From positions 1-64,000 of the forward strand of contig JAJUJM010000002.1 in NCBI GenBank assembly GCA_029265315.1: a DNA stretch of 64,000 nucleotides, read 5' to 3'. Below are positions 10,233-20,300 of the stretch, piece by piece. The stretch's first letter is position 1. Every line of letters begins with the position of its first letter. The notes below the pieces were generated by a model. It was not told where the DNA came from. It made no database searches and saw only the letters and a list, made by a program, of their open reading frames with translations. This stretch comes from Actinomycetota bacterium. GTDB lineage: Bacteria > Actinomycetota > Coriobacteriia > Anaerosomatales > PHET01. The position numbers were made by a program, and so were the translations under genes.

Positions 10233-10925
10233 TCACATAGGACGCGACCAGACCCCCTCAGCCTCCTCGATGAGAGTGTCCGTACGCGTCGTGCGCACGG
10301 CAGCTGCTTGGAGAGCCGCGGGCGGGAGAGCTCGGCGTACAAGCAGTTCAGGGCGTAGAGAGCCTTCCGGGCCCATGCGGACGGCGAGTTCGATGTCGAC
10401 GCCGCCGTCCCGACCGGTCACACGCAGGTCTTTCGGGACACAACGCGTGAGGTCGAAAACCTTGATCTTGCCCTTGCGCTCGGTCACCAGCTCGCCGCCC
10501 TCGAGAAGCTCGAGAAGCGCCGTCCGTGCCTGTGTTTCCTCAATCTCCTTCCCATCGACCTCGACCCGATATGTGCCGATCGTCAACGCTGCGGTGAGCG
10601 AACGCTCGCCGTCAGCCACGTAGCGCGCCTCGTGTGGCGCGAGTTCGTCCGGAGAGACCCGCTTCATGGCCGCGAGCACCTCCGCAGCTTCAGTGTAGCG
10701 CGTGAGCCACACATCGAGGTACTCCCTCTCCCCCGCGGTCCCGACGGGGAGCGCGGGGCCGAAGGCCATCTTCATGTGGGGACTGAAACCTTGGGTTATG
10801 GCGAAGGGCAGGCCGGCACGACGCACGACCCGCTCCAAAGCGTGCACGACCTCGAGGTGCGACAGGTACCGCAACCGTCCGGTCTTGCCGTAGCACACAC
10901 GCAACCGGTACTCACCCGGCGTCAT
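10233..10925 (-). CDS. TIGR03936/DUF2344 radical-SAM-associated protein
   Basis: The 230-residue protein carries the DUF2344 pattern: YGKTGRLRYLSHLEVVHALE, then FSPHMKMAFGPALPVG. This family almost always sits beside, or is fused to, a TIGR03960 radical SAM protein. Here the ATG overlaps the stop of that partner as ATGA. The pair also often lies next to rng, rplU and rpmA, as here. Function is unknown; RNA modification has been suggested from context. The longer frame upstream of this ATG runs into the partner gene. Confidence 0.88.
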   Translation of the reverse strand: MTPGEYRLRVCYGKTGRLRYLSHLEVVHALERVVRRAGLPFAITQGFSPHMKMAFGPALPVGTAGEREYLDVWLTRYTEAAEVLAAMKRVSPDELAPHEARYVADGERSLTAALTIGTYRVEVDGKEIEETQARTALLELLEGGELVTERKGKIKVFDLTRCVPKDLRVTGRDGGVDIELAVRMGPEGSLRPELLVRRALPPAALQAAAVRTTRTDTLIEEAEGVWSRPM

Positions 10926-12787
10926 GCGCGCACACCTCCCGTCACGATCTCGACACCCAGCCGCGTGCACACATCACACCCGGTGCAACCACCGAAACTG
11001 CAGTCGGGTGTCGTCCGCGACTGATAGGCGCGTTCGCGCTCACGGATCAGATAGCTCGTCGAGACCCCAGACGAGATGTGGCCCCAGGGCAGTGGCTCGT
11101 CGAGCGGGCGCTCCCGGTTGGCGATGTCCTCGGGGTCGATGCCCACCTGCGCGAAAGCGCTCGTCCATCGCGCTAGCGAGAACCGCTCGGTCCACGCATC
11201 GAACACCGCGCCGGCCCTCCACGCGGCCTCGATGGCATCGGAGACCTCACGGCCCCCGCGTGCCATCACGCCTTCGAGGAAGGAGACCTCAGCGTCATGC
11301 CAGTGCAGTTCGACACCTTTGCGGGGCATCGATTCGCGCACGAGGCGTTGTCGGCGCAAGACCTCGTCCAGACCGATCTGGGCCTCCCACTGGAACGGCG
11401 TGCCTGCCTTCGGGACGAACGTCGAGATCGAGACGCCTATGCGTACCGAACCGCGCTGCGGAGGCGGAGTGGCCGCCTTGGCGGCATCGAGCACCCTCGA
11501 GACGAGCTCGCCGATCCCGGCGACGTCGGCGTCGGTCTCGGTCGGGAGGCCGATCATGAAGTAGAGCTTCACGCGCCGCCATCCGGCTTCGAACGCGCGT
11601 GTCACGGTGGCGATCAGATCATCTTCGGTGACGTTCTTGTTGATCACGTCACGCAGTCGCTGCGTGCCGGCCTCAGGAGCGAACGTCAGTCCGCTCTTGC
11701 GCCCGGCACCGCTGATGAGCCGAGCCATGTCGACTGAGAACGCATCGACCCGCAAGGACGGCAGCGACACCGAGACACCGGTCCCGGCAAGCCTTCTTGA
11801 CAACCGCCGCAAGACCTCCTCGAGCTCGCTGTGGTCCGCCGTGGAAAGTGAGGTGAGAGACACTTCGTCGTACCCGGTGCACGCGAGACCGGCGAGCGCG
11901 TCACGCACCACCGCGTCAGCGCTGCGCTCACGCACGGGTCGATAGACCATGCCGGCCTGACAGAACCGACATCCCCGCGTGCAGCCGCGAAGCACCTCGA
12001 TCGCGAAGCGGTCGTGGACCACGTCAACGAACGGGACCACGGGACAGACCGGAGCGCGGTGCGCATCGAGGTCAGCGACGACGCGTTTGGTGACCGGCAC
12101 AGGCGCACCGGCCTTCGATACCACGCCGATGAACCTGCCCTCTTCGTCATGACGCGGTTCGTACAGCGATGGCACGTACACCCCGGGAAGTCGGGCCAAC
12201 TCCATGAACAGCTCATCACGCGATGCCCCCGTCTCCCGTGACCGACGGTGCACCGCGACCATCTCTCCGATCGCGTCCTCGCCCTCGCCGATCAGCAGCG
12301 CGTCGAAGAACGGCGCGAACGGCTCCGGATTGTAGACACACGGCCCGCCGCCGATCACGAGGGGGTGCGAGTCGTCACGCTCACTCGCCCGCAACGGCAG
12401 ACCGGCCAAGTCGAGCAGCTCGAGCACGTTCGTCCACGTGAGCTCGTAAGGGACCGTGATCCCCACGAGGTCGAAGTCGGACACGGGCATCAAGGATTCG
12501 AGCGAGAAGAGCGGCAGCCCCTCGGCGCGCATCAACTCGATGAGATCGGGTGCGGGCAGGTAAGCGCGTTCGGCCGCTACCCCCGGAGTGGCGTTGAGCA
12601 GCTCGTAGAGGATGCCGAGCGCCTGGTTCGCCTGACCGATCTCGTAGGTATCGGGATACATCAACACCGCGCGGTACTCCGCGTCGGTCACGTGTCTCGC
12701 TCCCCACTCGCGATCGATGTAGCGTGCGGGACGTTCAATGCGTGACAGGAGCGGTTCGAGACGCGGCCACAGGTCGCTGGGCGTCAC
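10922..12787 (-). CDS. TIGR03960 B12-binding-type radical SAM protein
   Basis: The 621-residue protein has an N-terminal B12-binding-like region (about residues 30-190) and a radical SAM domain whose cluster motif is CTRGCRFCQAG (Cys-x3-Cys-x2-Cys). A late Cys-rich end (CSFGGCTGCDVC) could bind a second cluster. The substrate is unknown. The GTG start overlaps the preceding DUF697 gene as GTGA, and its stop overlaps the DUF2344 partner, so all three are translated in a coupled chain. Confidence 0.88.
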   Translation of the reverse strand: MTPSDLWPRLEPLLSRIERPARYIDREWGARHVTDAEYRAVLMYPDTYEIGQANQALGILYELLNATPGVAAERAYLPAPDLIELMRAEGLPLFSLESLMPVSDFDLVGITVPYELTWTNVLELLDLAGLPLRASERDDSHPLVIGGGPCVYNPEPFAPFFDALLIGEGEDAIGEMVAVHRRSRETGASRDELFMELARLPGVYVPSLYEPRHDEEGRFIGVVSKAGAPVPVTKRVVADLDAHRAPVCPVVPFVDVVHDRFAIEVLRGCTRGCRFCQAGMVYRPVRERSADAVVRDALAGLACTGYDEVSLTSLSTADHSELEEVLRRLSRRLAGTGVSVSLPSLRVDAFSVDMARLISGAGRKSGLTFAPEAGTQRLRDVINKNVTEDDLIATVTRAFEAGWRRVKLYFMIGLPTETDADVAGIGELVSRVLDAAKAATPPPQRGSVRIGVSISTFVPKAGTPFQWEAQIGLDEVLRRQRLVRESMPRKGVELHWHDAEVSFLEGVMARGGREVSDAIEAAWRAGAVFDAWTERFSLARWTSAFAQVGIDPEDIANRERPLDEPLPWGHISSGVSTSYLIRERERAYQSRTTPDCSFGGCTGCDVCTRLGVEIVTGGVRA

Positions 12788-13815
12788 AGCGCTCCGGCCC
12801 CCGTTCCCTGGTCGCCGCCGGCCGACGGCTCCGACTCAGACGAGGACGCGGCCGGCGGTAGAGATGACTGTGGCGACTCGGCATCATGGCCGCTCTCCGC
12901 GACCCACGCGTTCGCCGGGATCGGCTCGCCCCGTCGTCTGCGACGAGCGGCCTCGATCGCCCGCTCACGCGCATCTCGGACGCGCTCAGCGAGACCGCTG
13001 ACATCTCCCCCGTGCTCGAAGTAGTCGATCGCCGCATACCCCATGGCCAAGGTACCGGAATACCCGATCCCCGCTTTGAGGGCCCATCCGAACCCGGGCA
13101 CGAGCGTCACGAGCTGACGAGCGAGCGTCCGAAACACGAACGCACCCCCCACGACGGCAGCGAGCTCTTTGGCACGCTCCGCACCCAGAGGCTCGCCGTA
13201 AGCCGCGGCTATCTGGAGCAACATCTTGGCCTGGTTCGCCGTCATCAGGGGCATATCTGCGCCCGGTATGATGGCCACGCCTCCGATGACACCGTTCTGG
13301 AACGCCGTCGCCTTCACATGTTCGAGGGCGACGGCCTTGCGGACGAACGGGAAGTTGGCCGCGAGAGCGAGCCGCTTCGTGCCCAGGCGGTCGGCGAGCC
13401 AACGACCGAGCTGTTCGATCAGTTCCGCGGCATCCTCGGCGACGAGCGTGTCAAGCAACGGATGGCCCAAGCGCTGCGCCGCACCGTCGCGGGACTCATT
13501 CATGACCAGAAGCGCCGTGGGCACGAAACGGTCGCGGGCGCGACCGAGCGAGGGCGCGAGCGTCACATCGGGTCCAGCGAGCGCGATGACGGCATCCGCC
13601 GAATCGTCCACCACGAGCACGTCCCCGGGCACGACCGCCTCCACATGCAGACGCGCGGTGCTCATCTGTGGATGGAGCGCCGCTTTGAGCGCGTCAACCG
13701 CCTCTTGCGGAGCCGCGCCGTCAACGTATACCGCAAGCCGCACGTTCTTCTCGCGCTCCTCGCGCAGACGCGCGCCGAACCCGAGCAGATCACGTATGTC
13801 CAGCGGCATAGCCAT
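12784..13815 (-). CDS. DUF697 (YcjF-like) membrane-associated protein
   Basis: The 343-residue protein has a GTPase-like but P-loop-less N-terminal half, then a hydrophobic DUF697-type helical region. Recognisable segments are NGVIGGVAIIPGADMPLMTA, NQAKMLLQIAAAYG and GIGYSGTLAMGYAAIDYF. The C-terminal 60 residues are basic and then low-complexity Ser/Pro/Glu. I start at the ATG at 13815 behind GGGAGA, because the longer frame overlaps rodA. Function is unknown; the family is often found near cell-envelope GTPases. Confidence 0.72.
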   Translation of the reverse strand: MAMPLDIRDLLGFGARLREEREKNVRLAVYVDGAAPQEAVDALKAALHPQMSTARLHVEAVVPGDVLVVDDSADAVIALAGPDVTLAPSLGRARDRFVPTALLVMNESRDGAAQRLGHPLLDTLVAEDAAELIEQLGRWLADRLGTKRLALAANFPFVRKAVALEHVKATAFQNGVIGGVAIIPGADMPLMTANQAKMLLQIAAAYGEPLGAERAKELAAVVGGAFVFRTLARQLVTLVPGFGWALKAGIGYSGTLAMGYAAIDYFEHGGDVSGLAERVRDARERAIEAARRRRRGEPIPANAWVAESGHDAESPQSSLPPAASSSESEPSAGGDQGTGAGAL

Positions 13816-13826
13816 GAAGCGTCTCC

Positions 13827-14930
13827 CTATCCCGACCTGCGCGACCACACCGACAGAAGCATACCCGTGGCGGCGAGGTTGGTGACCATGAACGACGACC
13901 CGAAGCTCATGAACGGCAACGGGATGCCGGTGATGGGCATGAGGCCCATCGTCATCCCCATGTTCTCGAATATCTGGAAGATCCACATGCTCATGACGCC
14001 GATGACGATGAGCGACCCGAAAAGGTCTCGCGACGACGCCGCGATCTCAAGCGAGGTGAGCAACAGCGCAAGGTAGACGGCCAGCAGGCCCATCGCACCT
14101 GCGAACCCGAGTTCCTCACCGAGGACGGCGAAGATGAAGTCAGTGTGCCGTTCGGGCAGGAAGTTGAGATTGCCCTGTGTGCTCTCGCCCAGACCTTTGC
14201 CGGTGAGCTCACCGGAGCCGATGGCTATCTTGCTCTGCTCAAGGTTGTAGCCAGCGCCCGTCGGGTCGAGACTGGGGTCAACGAAGACGAGCAGACGGTT
14301 GACCTGGTACTCCGCGAGGACCCCGGCTTTCAGCACCACGCCGGCAAGGACGCTCCCCGCGAGCGCGAACACGAGGAACCACCGCGCCTTCAGCCCACCG
14401 ACGAGCAACATGCCCATGGTGATGGCCACGAACACGAGTCCCGTCCCGAGGTCAGGCTGGAGCAGGATCAGACCGAGCGGGACGGCAAGGACGCCGAGGA
14501 CCTTCGCGACGTCCTTGGGCCTGCCGATCGAGCCCTTGTACTGCGAGATGATCGCCGCCATCACGACGATGGTCACAAGCTTCGCGGGCTCGGAAGGCTG
14601 GAACAGCCGGACACCGGCGATCTGGAGCCACGCGGTGGCGCCACCCGCCTCGTCCCCGAGACCGGGGATGCGCGGGGAGATGATCAGCAGCGCGTCGAGG
14701 ATGATCAGCGGGCCGACCCACCCCGCAAGCTTGCGGTAGTCGACCAGCCAAGCGACTGCGAGGGGCACGAGGCCGATGGCTAGTCCGAGCAGGTGCCTTC
14801 GAAACAGCGCATCGCCGGCATCCATGCCCGAGACCGCCGAGCGCACCACGACGCTCCCGTACGCGGCGAGCGCCAGCACGCACGCCAGCAAGGCCGGGTT
14901 GACGTATCGAGTGAAGGAGCGTTGCTGCAT
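13827..14930 (-). CDS. rodA: Rod-shape SEDS glycosyltransferase RodA
   Basis: RodA polymerises lipid II into peptidoglycan strands in the elongasome. The 367-residue protein shows about ten membrane segments and SEDS-family sequence, including FQPSEPAKLVTIV, GLGESTQGNLNFLPERHTDF and the C-terminal MPITGIPLPFMSFGSS. It lies 6 nt after mrdA, the class B PBP that RodA partners with. The whole mreB-C-D-mrdA-rodA set is in one run. Confidence 0.96.
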   Translation of the reverse strand: MQQRSFTRYVNPALLACVLALAAYGSVVVRSAVSGMDAGDALFRRHLLGLAIGLVPLAVAWLVDYRKLAGWVGPLIILDALLIISPRIPGLGDEAGGATAWLQIAGVRLFQPSEPAKLVTIVVMAAIISQYKGSIGRPKDVAKVLGVLAVPLGLILLQPDLGTGLVFVAITMGMLLVGGLKARWFLVFALAGSVLAGVVLKAGVLAEYQVNRLLVFVDPSLDPTGAGYNLEQSKIAIGSGELTGKGLGESTQGNLNFLPERHTDFIFAVLGEELGFAGAMGLLAVYLALLLTSLEIAASSRDLFGSLIVIGVMSMWIFQIFENMGMTMGLMPITGIPLPFMSFGSSFMVTNLAATGMLLSVWSRRSG

Positions 14931-14936
14931 ACCCCA

Positions 14937-16793
14937 CTACCTCGACTGGTCCGTGGCGTTGACGTGCTCGACCTTCTCGCCGAGAAGCGCTGCGAGGACC
15001 TGGCGGGCGGCCGGCGCGGCGACCGATCCACCGTGTCCGCCCTGTTCGATGACGACTGCGACGACGTATCGCGGTTCGTCGGCCGGGGCATAACCCACGA
15101 ACCAGGCGTAGTCGTCCTTGCCGGCCACCTGAGCGGTCCCGGTCTTGCCTGCGACAGGGACCGGAAACGTGCGGAACGCTCCTTTGGCCGTCCCCGAGCG
15201 GGTGACGTTCAGCAGCGCATCCTGCATGATCTCGAGGTTCGTCCGCGAGACCTTGGGCCTCAACGCCACCTCCGGCTTGACCGTCAGGACAGGCGTGCCG
15301 TCGCTGCCCAACACCTGCCTCAAGACGTGAGGCCGCATGACGCGCCCCTCGTTGGCGATTCCGGCGTACGTCGCTGCCACCTGAAGAGGTGTGGCCAGCA
15401 GGTCTCCTTGCCCGATGGCCATGTTGACGGTGTCGCCGGGGTTCCAGTTCTGGTATTCGGGATAGTCCTCGTTCCACGCCTTCTTCCACGCCTTGTCGGG
15501 CACACGCCCATCGACCTCGCCCGGCAGGTCGATTCCTGTCGGCTTCCCGTATCCGAAACCGCGAGCGAACGACTGCAGCTTCTCTCCGCGGTCCTTGTAG
15601 AAGAGATGGCCGATCTCGTAGAAGACCACATCGCAGGACTCCTCGATACCGTCCATGAACGAGACCATTCCGTGACCAGCCCTGTTCCAGCAGTGCTTCT
15701 TCCACTGCTCGCCCATCCCGGTCCACCGTCCCTGACAATCGTAGACGGCCCACTGCCGCGTGAAGCCGTAGGTGAGTCCGGCAAGGCCGGTGAAGGCCTT
15801 GAACGTCGATGCCGGCGGATACTGGGCCATGATGGCACGGTTCGTCAACGGGTATTCCGAGCTCGTCGACGTGAGTGAGCGCCACTGCTTCTCGCTGATG
15901 CCACCCAAGAACAGCGACGGGCTGTACGTGGGCAGACTGGCCATGGCGAGCACTTCGCCGTTGGTGACGTCCAGCGCGACGAGCGCACCGGCTTTGGCCC
16001 GGTAGTACTCTTCACGATGCGCGTCCTTGAGAGCATCCTTCAGGGCCTTCTCCGCCACTCTCTGGACGCGGCTGTCAATGGTGAGGCGCACGTCGCGACC
16101 GGGAACCGGATCGACCTGTTGGATGATCCTCTGGGGGCGCCCCGCCGCATCAACCTCGATGACACGTCGGCCGCGGTCGCCCTGCAACGCCTTCTCGAAC
16201 GCACGCTCCGCCCCGGCCTTCCCGACGATCTCGGTGGGGTCGTAGCCCGCGAACTCGGGCTGGGCGAGCTCTCGTTGCGATATCTCGCCTGTGTAGCCGA
16301 GGACGTGAGCGGCAAGCGCCTTGTTGGGATACTCCCTGACCGCGCGCACATCGACTTCGACGCCCGGGAACTCCGCCGAATGCTCCGACAGGTACGCGAC
16401 GGTCGCGAGTGGCACGTCGAGCGCGATCACGCGCGGCGCCAGAGCCGCCTCTTTGCGACTCCTCAGGCGCTCCTTGAGCTCTGGCACCGAGGTGTCGAGC
16501 AGTGTCGAGAGCCGCAAGAGCAGGTCCTCGTTCTCGGCAGCTTGGGACGGCGCGAGAACCGCATACGTCGGTCGGTTCGTGACGAGCTCACGACCGTGCC
16601 GGTCGAGGATCCTGCCTCGAGGGGCGACGAGCGTCACCTCGCGTACCCGATTGCGCTCCGCTTGTGCGGCGAACACCGGTCCCGAGAGCACCTGCATCGA
16701 CCACAGACGCAACGCCAGTACGCTCAAGAGCGCCAGGACGAGTCCACCGAACACGGCGAAGCGAGGTTTGAGTCTCTGACGGAAGGTAGGCAT
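14937..16793 (-). CDS. mrdA: Penicillin-binding protein 2 (elongasome transpeptidase)
   Basis: PBP2 cross-links peptidoglycan during side-wall growth. The 618-residue protein has one N-terminal membrane anchor (about 13-31), the PBP dimer domain, and the transpeptidase. The active-site Ser is in PPASTFKAF (SxxK), the second motif is SCD, and the third is KTGTAQV. A C-terminal tail of about 30 residues follows. It sits between mreD and rodA, as in most rods. The Shine-Dalgarno at this start is weak. Confidence 0.95.
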   Translation of the reverse strand: MPTFRQRLKPRFAVFGGLVLALLSVLALRLWSMQVLSGPVFAAQAERNRVREVTLVAPRGRILDRHGRELVTNRPTYAVLAPSQAAENEDLLLRLSTLLDTSVPELKERLRSRKEAALAPRVIALDVPLATVAYLSEHSAEFPGVEVDVRAVREYPNKALAAHVLGYTGEISQRELAQPEFAGYDPTEIVGKAGAERAFEKALQGDRGRRVIEVDAAGRPQRIIQQVDPVPGRDVRLTIDSRVQRVAEKALKDALKDAHREEYYRAKAGALVALDVTNGEVLAMASLPTYSPSLFLGGISEKQWRSLTSTSSEYPLTNRAIMAQYPPASTFKAFTGLAGLTYGFTRQWAVYDCQGRWTGMGEQWKKHCWNRAGHGMVSFMDGIEESCDVVFYEIGHLFYKDRGEKLQSFARGFGYGKPTGIDLPGEVDGRVPDKAWKKAWNEDYPEYQNWNPGDTVNMAIGQGDLLATPLQVAATYAGIANEGRVMRPHVLRQVLGSDGTPVLTVKPEVALRPKVSRTNLEIMQDALLNVTRSGTAKGAFRTFPVPVAGKTGTAQVAGKDDYAWFVGYAPADEPRYVVAVVIEQGGHGGSVAAPAARQVLAALLGEKVEHVNATDQSR

Positions 16794-16848
16794 GAGGAAC
16801 GCTTCGCCTCACGGTCAGCGCGCGGGTCACGCGAGGCCTGATCTCGCG

Positions 16849-17361
16849 TCACACCAAACGGCGGAAGGTCTTCATCGGGTGCTCTGGCCGCAAGAAGCGG
16901 GTCAACCATGGGTAGACGAGCAAAGCCAACGCCGTATTGTACACCGCCGCGGGAAGGACCTTGGTCACGAGCGCTCGCCAGAACGGAATCTCCACGCCCA
17001 GAAAGATCAGCAGCGCGGCATAGGCGAGCTCGGACACGAGTGCCGTCACAGCGAGCACCGTGAGCGGCAGCAGCCATCCTTCAGCGAACATCGCCTCGTG
17101 CAGCAACCCTGCGACGAAACCGGCGACCGCCAGAACCAGTGCCATCGGGCCGACGGGTCCCGCCCCCACGAGATCGAACGTGAGCCCGGCGACGAAGCCG
17201 ACCGTCGCCCCCTCTTCTGGCCCCGTAGTGAGCGCCAACGTTACCACCACGAGCAGAAGGAAGTTCGGCGCGACGCCGCCCAAGGCCATGTAGGGCGCCA
17301 GCGCGACTTGGAGGACGAGCGCCACGAACAGGGCGGCTGCTGCCGGAAGGAACCTGCGCAT
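16849..17361 (-). CDS. mreD: Rod-shape determining protein MreD
   Basis: MreD is a small integral membrane elongasome protein. The 170 residues form about five helices and begin MRRFLPAAAALFVALVLQVA. GGVAPNFLLLVVVTLAL follows near residue 30. The ATG overlaps the mreC stop as TGATG, with GAGGTGG upstream; the adjacent GTG is a less likely start. Gene order supports the call more than sequence does, because MreD diverges quickly. Confidence 0.9.
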   Translation of the reverse strand: MRRFLPAAAALFVALVLQVALAPYMALGGVAPNFLLLVVVTLALTTGPEEGATVGFVAGLTFDLVGAGPVGPMALVLAVAGFVAGLLHEAMFAEGWLLPLTVLAVTALVSELAYAALLIFLGVEIPFWRALVTKVLPAAVYNTALALLVYPWLTRFLRPEHPMKTFRRLV

Positions 17362-18218
17362 CACTCGCCACCTCGCGCCGGTCTGTCCGGGACCGCCTCG
17401 CTGAGCACGAGAACCTCCTCCAAGCGGGAGGGGTCCTCGCTCGGCCGGACGTTGATGGTCTGCTGAAGTGCACCGGGATTGGACACGACGTCGACCACTT
17501 CCCCGATGACGATACCCTTAGGGAAGACGCCACCCATGCCTGATGTGATGACGACGTCTCCGGGACCGACCGTGGTATCCACGCTGACGAAATCGAGCGT
17601 GAGCCTGCCATCTATCGAGCCGCGGACCACCCCCTCGACCCGGGAGCGCTGGACCATCGCCGCCACACCGGAGCGCTGATCGGTTATGAGACGCACTTTC
17701 GAGGAAGAGCGCGACACCTCGACCGTCTGGCCGAGGAGGCCCTGCGGGCCGATGACAGGCATCCCCGGAGCGAGGCCGTCTCGCTTTCCTCGGTCGATGG
17801 TGATGATGCCGTCCCACGAGTTCGCAGGGCGCCCGATGACGCGGGCCCCGATTGAATCGAGATCGGAGGTCTTGGCGATCTTCAGGAGCGCTTTGAGGCG
17901 CTCGTTCTCCAGCCTCGCCTCCTCAAGTTCCGCTACCGTGGCCCGGAGCTCGACATTCTGAAGACGAAGCCGATCCAACTGGCTTCTCGACACACCGAGG
18001 TCCGTCACCCAAGCGACCAGACCTCTGACCGGACGCGTCGTGAACTCACCGGCAGCCGAGATCGGAGCGGTCAGTGTCTGGACGCCTGCGCGCAGCCGAT
18101 GCAAAGGGCCGGTCTCGGCCTCACGGAACCACACCGTCATGAGCACGATCGCCATCGCGACGTAGATCGCGACCCACCCGATGCGCGGGGTGCGTGTCTC
18201 GGTTCGCTTGACCCTCAT
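17361..18218 (-). CDS. mreC: Rod-shape determining protein MreC
   Basis: MreC links MreB to the periplasmic cell-wall enzymes. The 285-residue protein has a short cytoplasmic start, a membrane helix at about 15-31, a coiled coil around residues 75-115 (NVELRATVAELEEARLENER), and the beta-barrel MreC domain with RVIGRPANSWDGIITIDRG and VITSGMGGVFPKGIVIG. It follows mreB by 9 nt. Confidence 0.95.
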   Translation of the reverse strand: MRVKRTETRTPRIGWVAIYVAMAIVLMTVWFREAETGPLHRLRAGVQTLTAPISAAGEFTTRPVRGLVAWVTDLGVSRSQLDRLRLQNVELRATVAELEEARLENERLKALLKIAKTSDLDSIGARVIGRPANSWDGIITIDRGKRDGLAPGMPVIGPQGLLGQTVEVSRSSSKVRLITDQRSGVAAMVQRSRVEGVVRGSIDGRLTLDFVSVDTTVGPGDVVITSGMGGVFPKGIVIGEVVDVVSNPGALQQTINVRPSEDPSRLEEVLVLSEAVPDRPARGGE

Positions 18219-18227
18219 CGCTCGGAG

Positions 18228-19268
18228 CTAGCGGCCACCTTGCAGGACCTTCTTCAGTGCGTCGATCTCCTCGAGTGCCTGTGCGGACCCGTGGACCACG
18301 TTGGTCAGGGCTGTGTCCGAGACGTGAACCGGCATACCCGTCTCGTCCCGGAGGCGCTCGTCGAGGCCCTTGAGCAGTGCGCCGCCGCCGGTCAGCACTA
18401 TGCCGTACTCCATGAGGTCGCTCGCCAGTTCCGGGGGCGTCTCCTCGAGGGTGCCTTTCACCGCGGAGACGATCGCTTGGATCGGCTCCTCCAGCGCCTC
18501 CCTGATCTCCTCGGACTCCATGGTGATCGTACGAGGCAGGCCCGTGAGCAGGTCGCGTCCGCGAACCTCGACATCGACCTCCTCGAGCAACGGCCAAGCG
18601 CTGCCGATCTCCATCTTGATCTCTTCAGCTGTGCGTTCCCCGATCAAGACGTTGTACTGCCTCTTCACGTAGGCGATGATCGCCTCGTCGAACTCGTCTC
18701 CGGCGATCCTGATCGACTGCGCCGTCACGATGCCGCCAAGCGAGATGACAGCGACTTCCGTCGTACCTCCGCCGATGTCGACGACCATCGAGCCGGTCGG
18801 CTCCTGGATCGGCAGGCCGGCCCCGATCGCCGCAGCCATCGGTTCCTCGATCAGGTACGCGTGCCGGGCGCCCGCCTGCATCGTCGCCTCGAACACCGCG
18901 CGCTTCTCGACCTCGGTGACGCCCGACGGCACACATACGACGACACGCGGCTTGGGTTGCCACGGGAAGCGCTTGACCCGAGTCTTGTTGATGAAGTAGC
19001 GCAGCATCGCCTCGGTGACCTCGAAATCGGCGATGACCCCGTCTTTGAGCGGTCTGATCGCGACGATGCTCGAAGGGGTGCGTCCGAGCATGCGCTTGGC
19101 GTCCAACCCCACGGCAAGCACACGTTTGGTGTCCTTCTCGACGGCGACGACCGAGGGTTCCAACAAGACGATCCCTCTGCCGCGAACGGACACCAGCGTG
19201 TTGGCTGTACCGAGGTCGACGGCCATGTCGCCGCCCCACGAGTTGAAGAACATATCCACGAGCGACAC
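18228..19268 (-). CDS. mreB: Actin-like rod-shape protein MreB
   Basis: MreB forms ATP-dependent membrane filaments that steer side-wall synthesis. The 346-residue protein shows [13 protein letters not shown] (phosphate 1), [19 protein letters not shown] (phosphate 2) and [14 protein letters not shown] (adenosine). I use the GTG at 19268 because it gives the normal family start [15 protein letters not shown] and has GGAAGGAG 12 nt upstream; the ATG five codons later is also possible. It heads the rod-shape run. Confidence 0.95.
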   Translation of the reverse strand: MSLVDMFFNSWGGDMAVDLGTANTLVSVRGRGIVLLEPSVVAVEKDTKRVLAVGLDAKRMLGRTPSSIVAIRPLKDGVIADFEVTEAMLRYFINKTRVKRFPWQPKPRVVVCVPSGVTEVEKRAVFEATMQAGARHAYLIEEPMAAAIGAGLPIQEPTGSMVVDIGGGTTEVAVISLGGIVTAQSIRIAGDEFDEAIIAYVKRQYNVLIGERTAEEIKMEIGSAWPLLEEVDVEVRGRDLLTGLPRTITMESEEIREALEEPIQAIVSAVKGTLEETPPELASDLMEYGIVLTGGGALLKGLDERLRDETGMPVHVSDTALTNVVHGSAQALEEIDALKKVLQGGR

Positions 19269-19470
19269 GGTCGCTATCGTCTCCTTCCGGGGGCACGAGA
19301 GCCGGGCCGCGGCATCCTCAGGCCCTACGCATACGGGAACGGCGCCGCTTCCCCGTCTGGATGCGACGCTCGTCAAACCCGCCCGAAGTCTACCATACGA
19401 GCAGCGAAGAACCCGCTGGCAGCGTGGTCACGAGTCCGACTCGGGCTCGCGCTTCATGATGCGCCCGGAA

Positions 19471-19486
19471 GGTCGCCCCGGCGACC
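19471..19486 (-). terminator. Short hairpin after radC
   Basis: The perfect inverted repeat GGTCGCCCCGGCGACC lies directly after the radC stop. With only a small loop and no U-tract it is a weak terminator candidate. Bases 19269-19470 carry no gene and must hold the mreB promoter; I could not settle on one. Confidence 0.4.
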
Positions 19487-19487
19487 A

Positions 19488-20150
19488 TCACATGAGCCCG
19501 AGGTCCCTGAGGCTCGCGTGAGTCCCCCCGTCGCCGATGATCACATGGTCGAGCACCTCCACTCCAAGCACGTCGCCCGCCCTCATCAGCCGCTTGGTGA
19601 GCTGCACGTCGGCACCGCTGGGGCTGGCGTCACCACTGGGGTGGTTGTGCACGAGGATGACCGAGGCCGCCGAGACCCTGACCGCGTCTTTGAACAGCTC
19701 CCTGGGGTGGACTATGGAGGCGGACAGCGAACCCACCGAAACCTCGATGATCCGTATCAACCGGTTCTTGGTGTTCAACGCGAGCGTCCAGAAGTGCTCA
19801 CGGTCGGCACCGCGCAGCTGTGGGCCACATATCGCCACGACGTCCTCTGGCGTTGAGACGAGCGGTCTCGTGTCTGAGACGGGGCGCCCCGCACGTCGGC
19901 TCATCTCGACGCACGCCAACAGCCTGGCGGCGGCGGCAGGCCCCACACCCCCGTGACCGACGAGGTCATCAGCGGAGAGGCGCCATAGCGCGTGTGGTAC
20001 CGGTGTGCCTGACAGCACTCCCTCGAGCCGACGCGCCCCACGCTCGCCCACGAGGACCGACAAGAGCCCTTCGTCGCTCAAGGTCTCCGCACCCCCGGCG
20101 AGCAAGATGCTGCGGGGGTCGGCCGTCGTCGTGATGGGCTGTCTTGGCAT
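19488..20150 (-). CDS. radC: RadC-family JAB/MPN protein
   Basis: The 220-residue protein has the RadC order: an N-terminal helix-hairpin-helix part (GVGPAAAARLLACVEM near 70) and a C-terminal JAB domain. The metal motif is VHNHPSGDASPSGAD. RadC was named for a repair phenotype, but its role is uncertain and it may be a metal-dependent hydrolase. Its position upstream of the mre genes is classical in Gram-positive bacteria and many others. Confidence 0.93.
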   Translation of the reverse strand: MPRQPITTTADPRSILLAGGAETLSDEGLLSVLVGERGARRLEGVLSGTPVPHALWRLSADDLVGHGGVGPAAAARLLACVEMSRRAGRPVSDTRPLVSTPEDVVAICGPQLRGADREHFWTLALNTKNRLIRIIEVSVGSLSASIVHPRELFKDAVRVSAASVILVHNHPSGDASPSGADVQLTKRLMRAGDVLGVEVLDHVIIGDGGTHASLRDLGLM

Positions 20151-20300
20151 CGGCTGCTCCTTTCAACACGGGAGCGCAGTGTGCCAGACAGCTCTTACCG
20201 GTTTTTGAACGAAAACGCGGTCACACCGGCGACGCGGTCGCCTGACGGCGAGATCGAGACGTCATCAGCAGGCCCTGACTCACAGGTGTCTCGGAGGCGC

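Noticed and set aside
12886-14076. 396-codon plus-strand frame opposite the DUF697 and rodA genes
   Set aside because: Same shadow pattern; the minus-strand genes have family motifs and ribosome-binding sites, the plus frame has none.
18099-19856. 585-codon open frame on the plus strand opposite mreB and radC
   Set aside because: It lies entirely antisense to well-supported genes, has Arg/His/Asp-rich composition typical of shadow frames in high-GC DNA, and has no recognisable domain.
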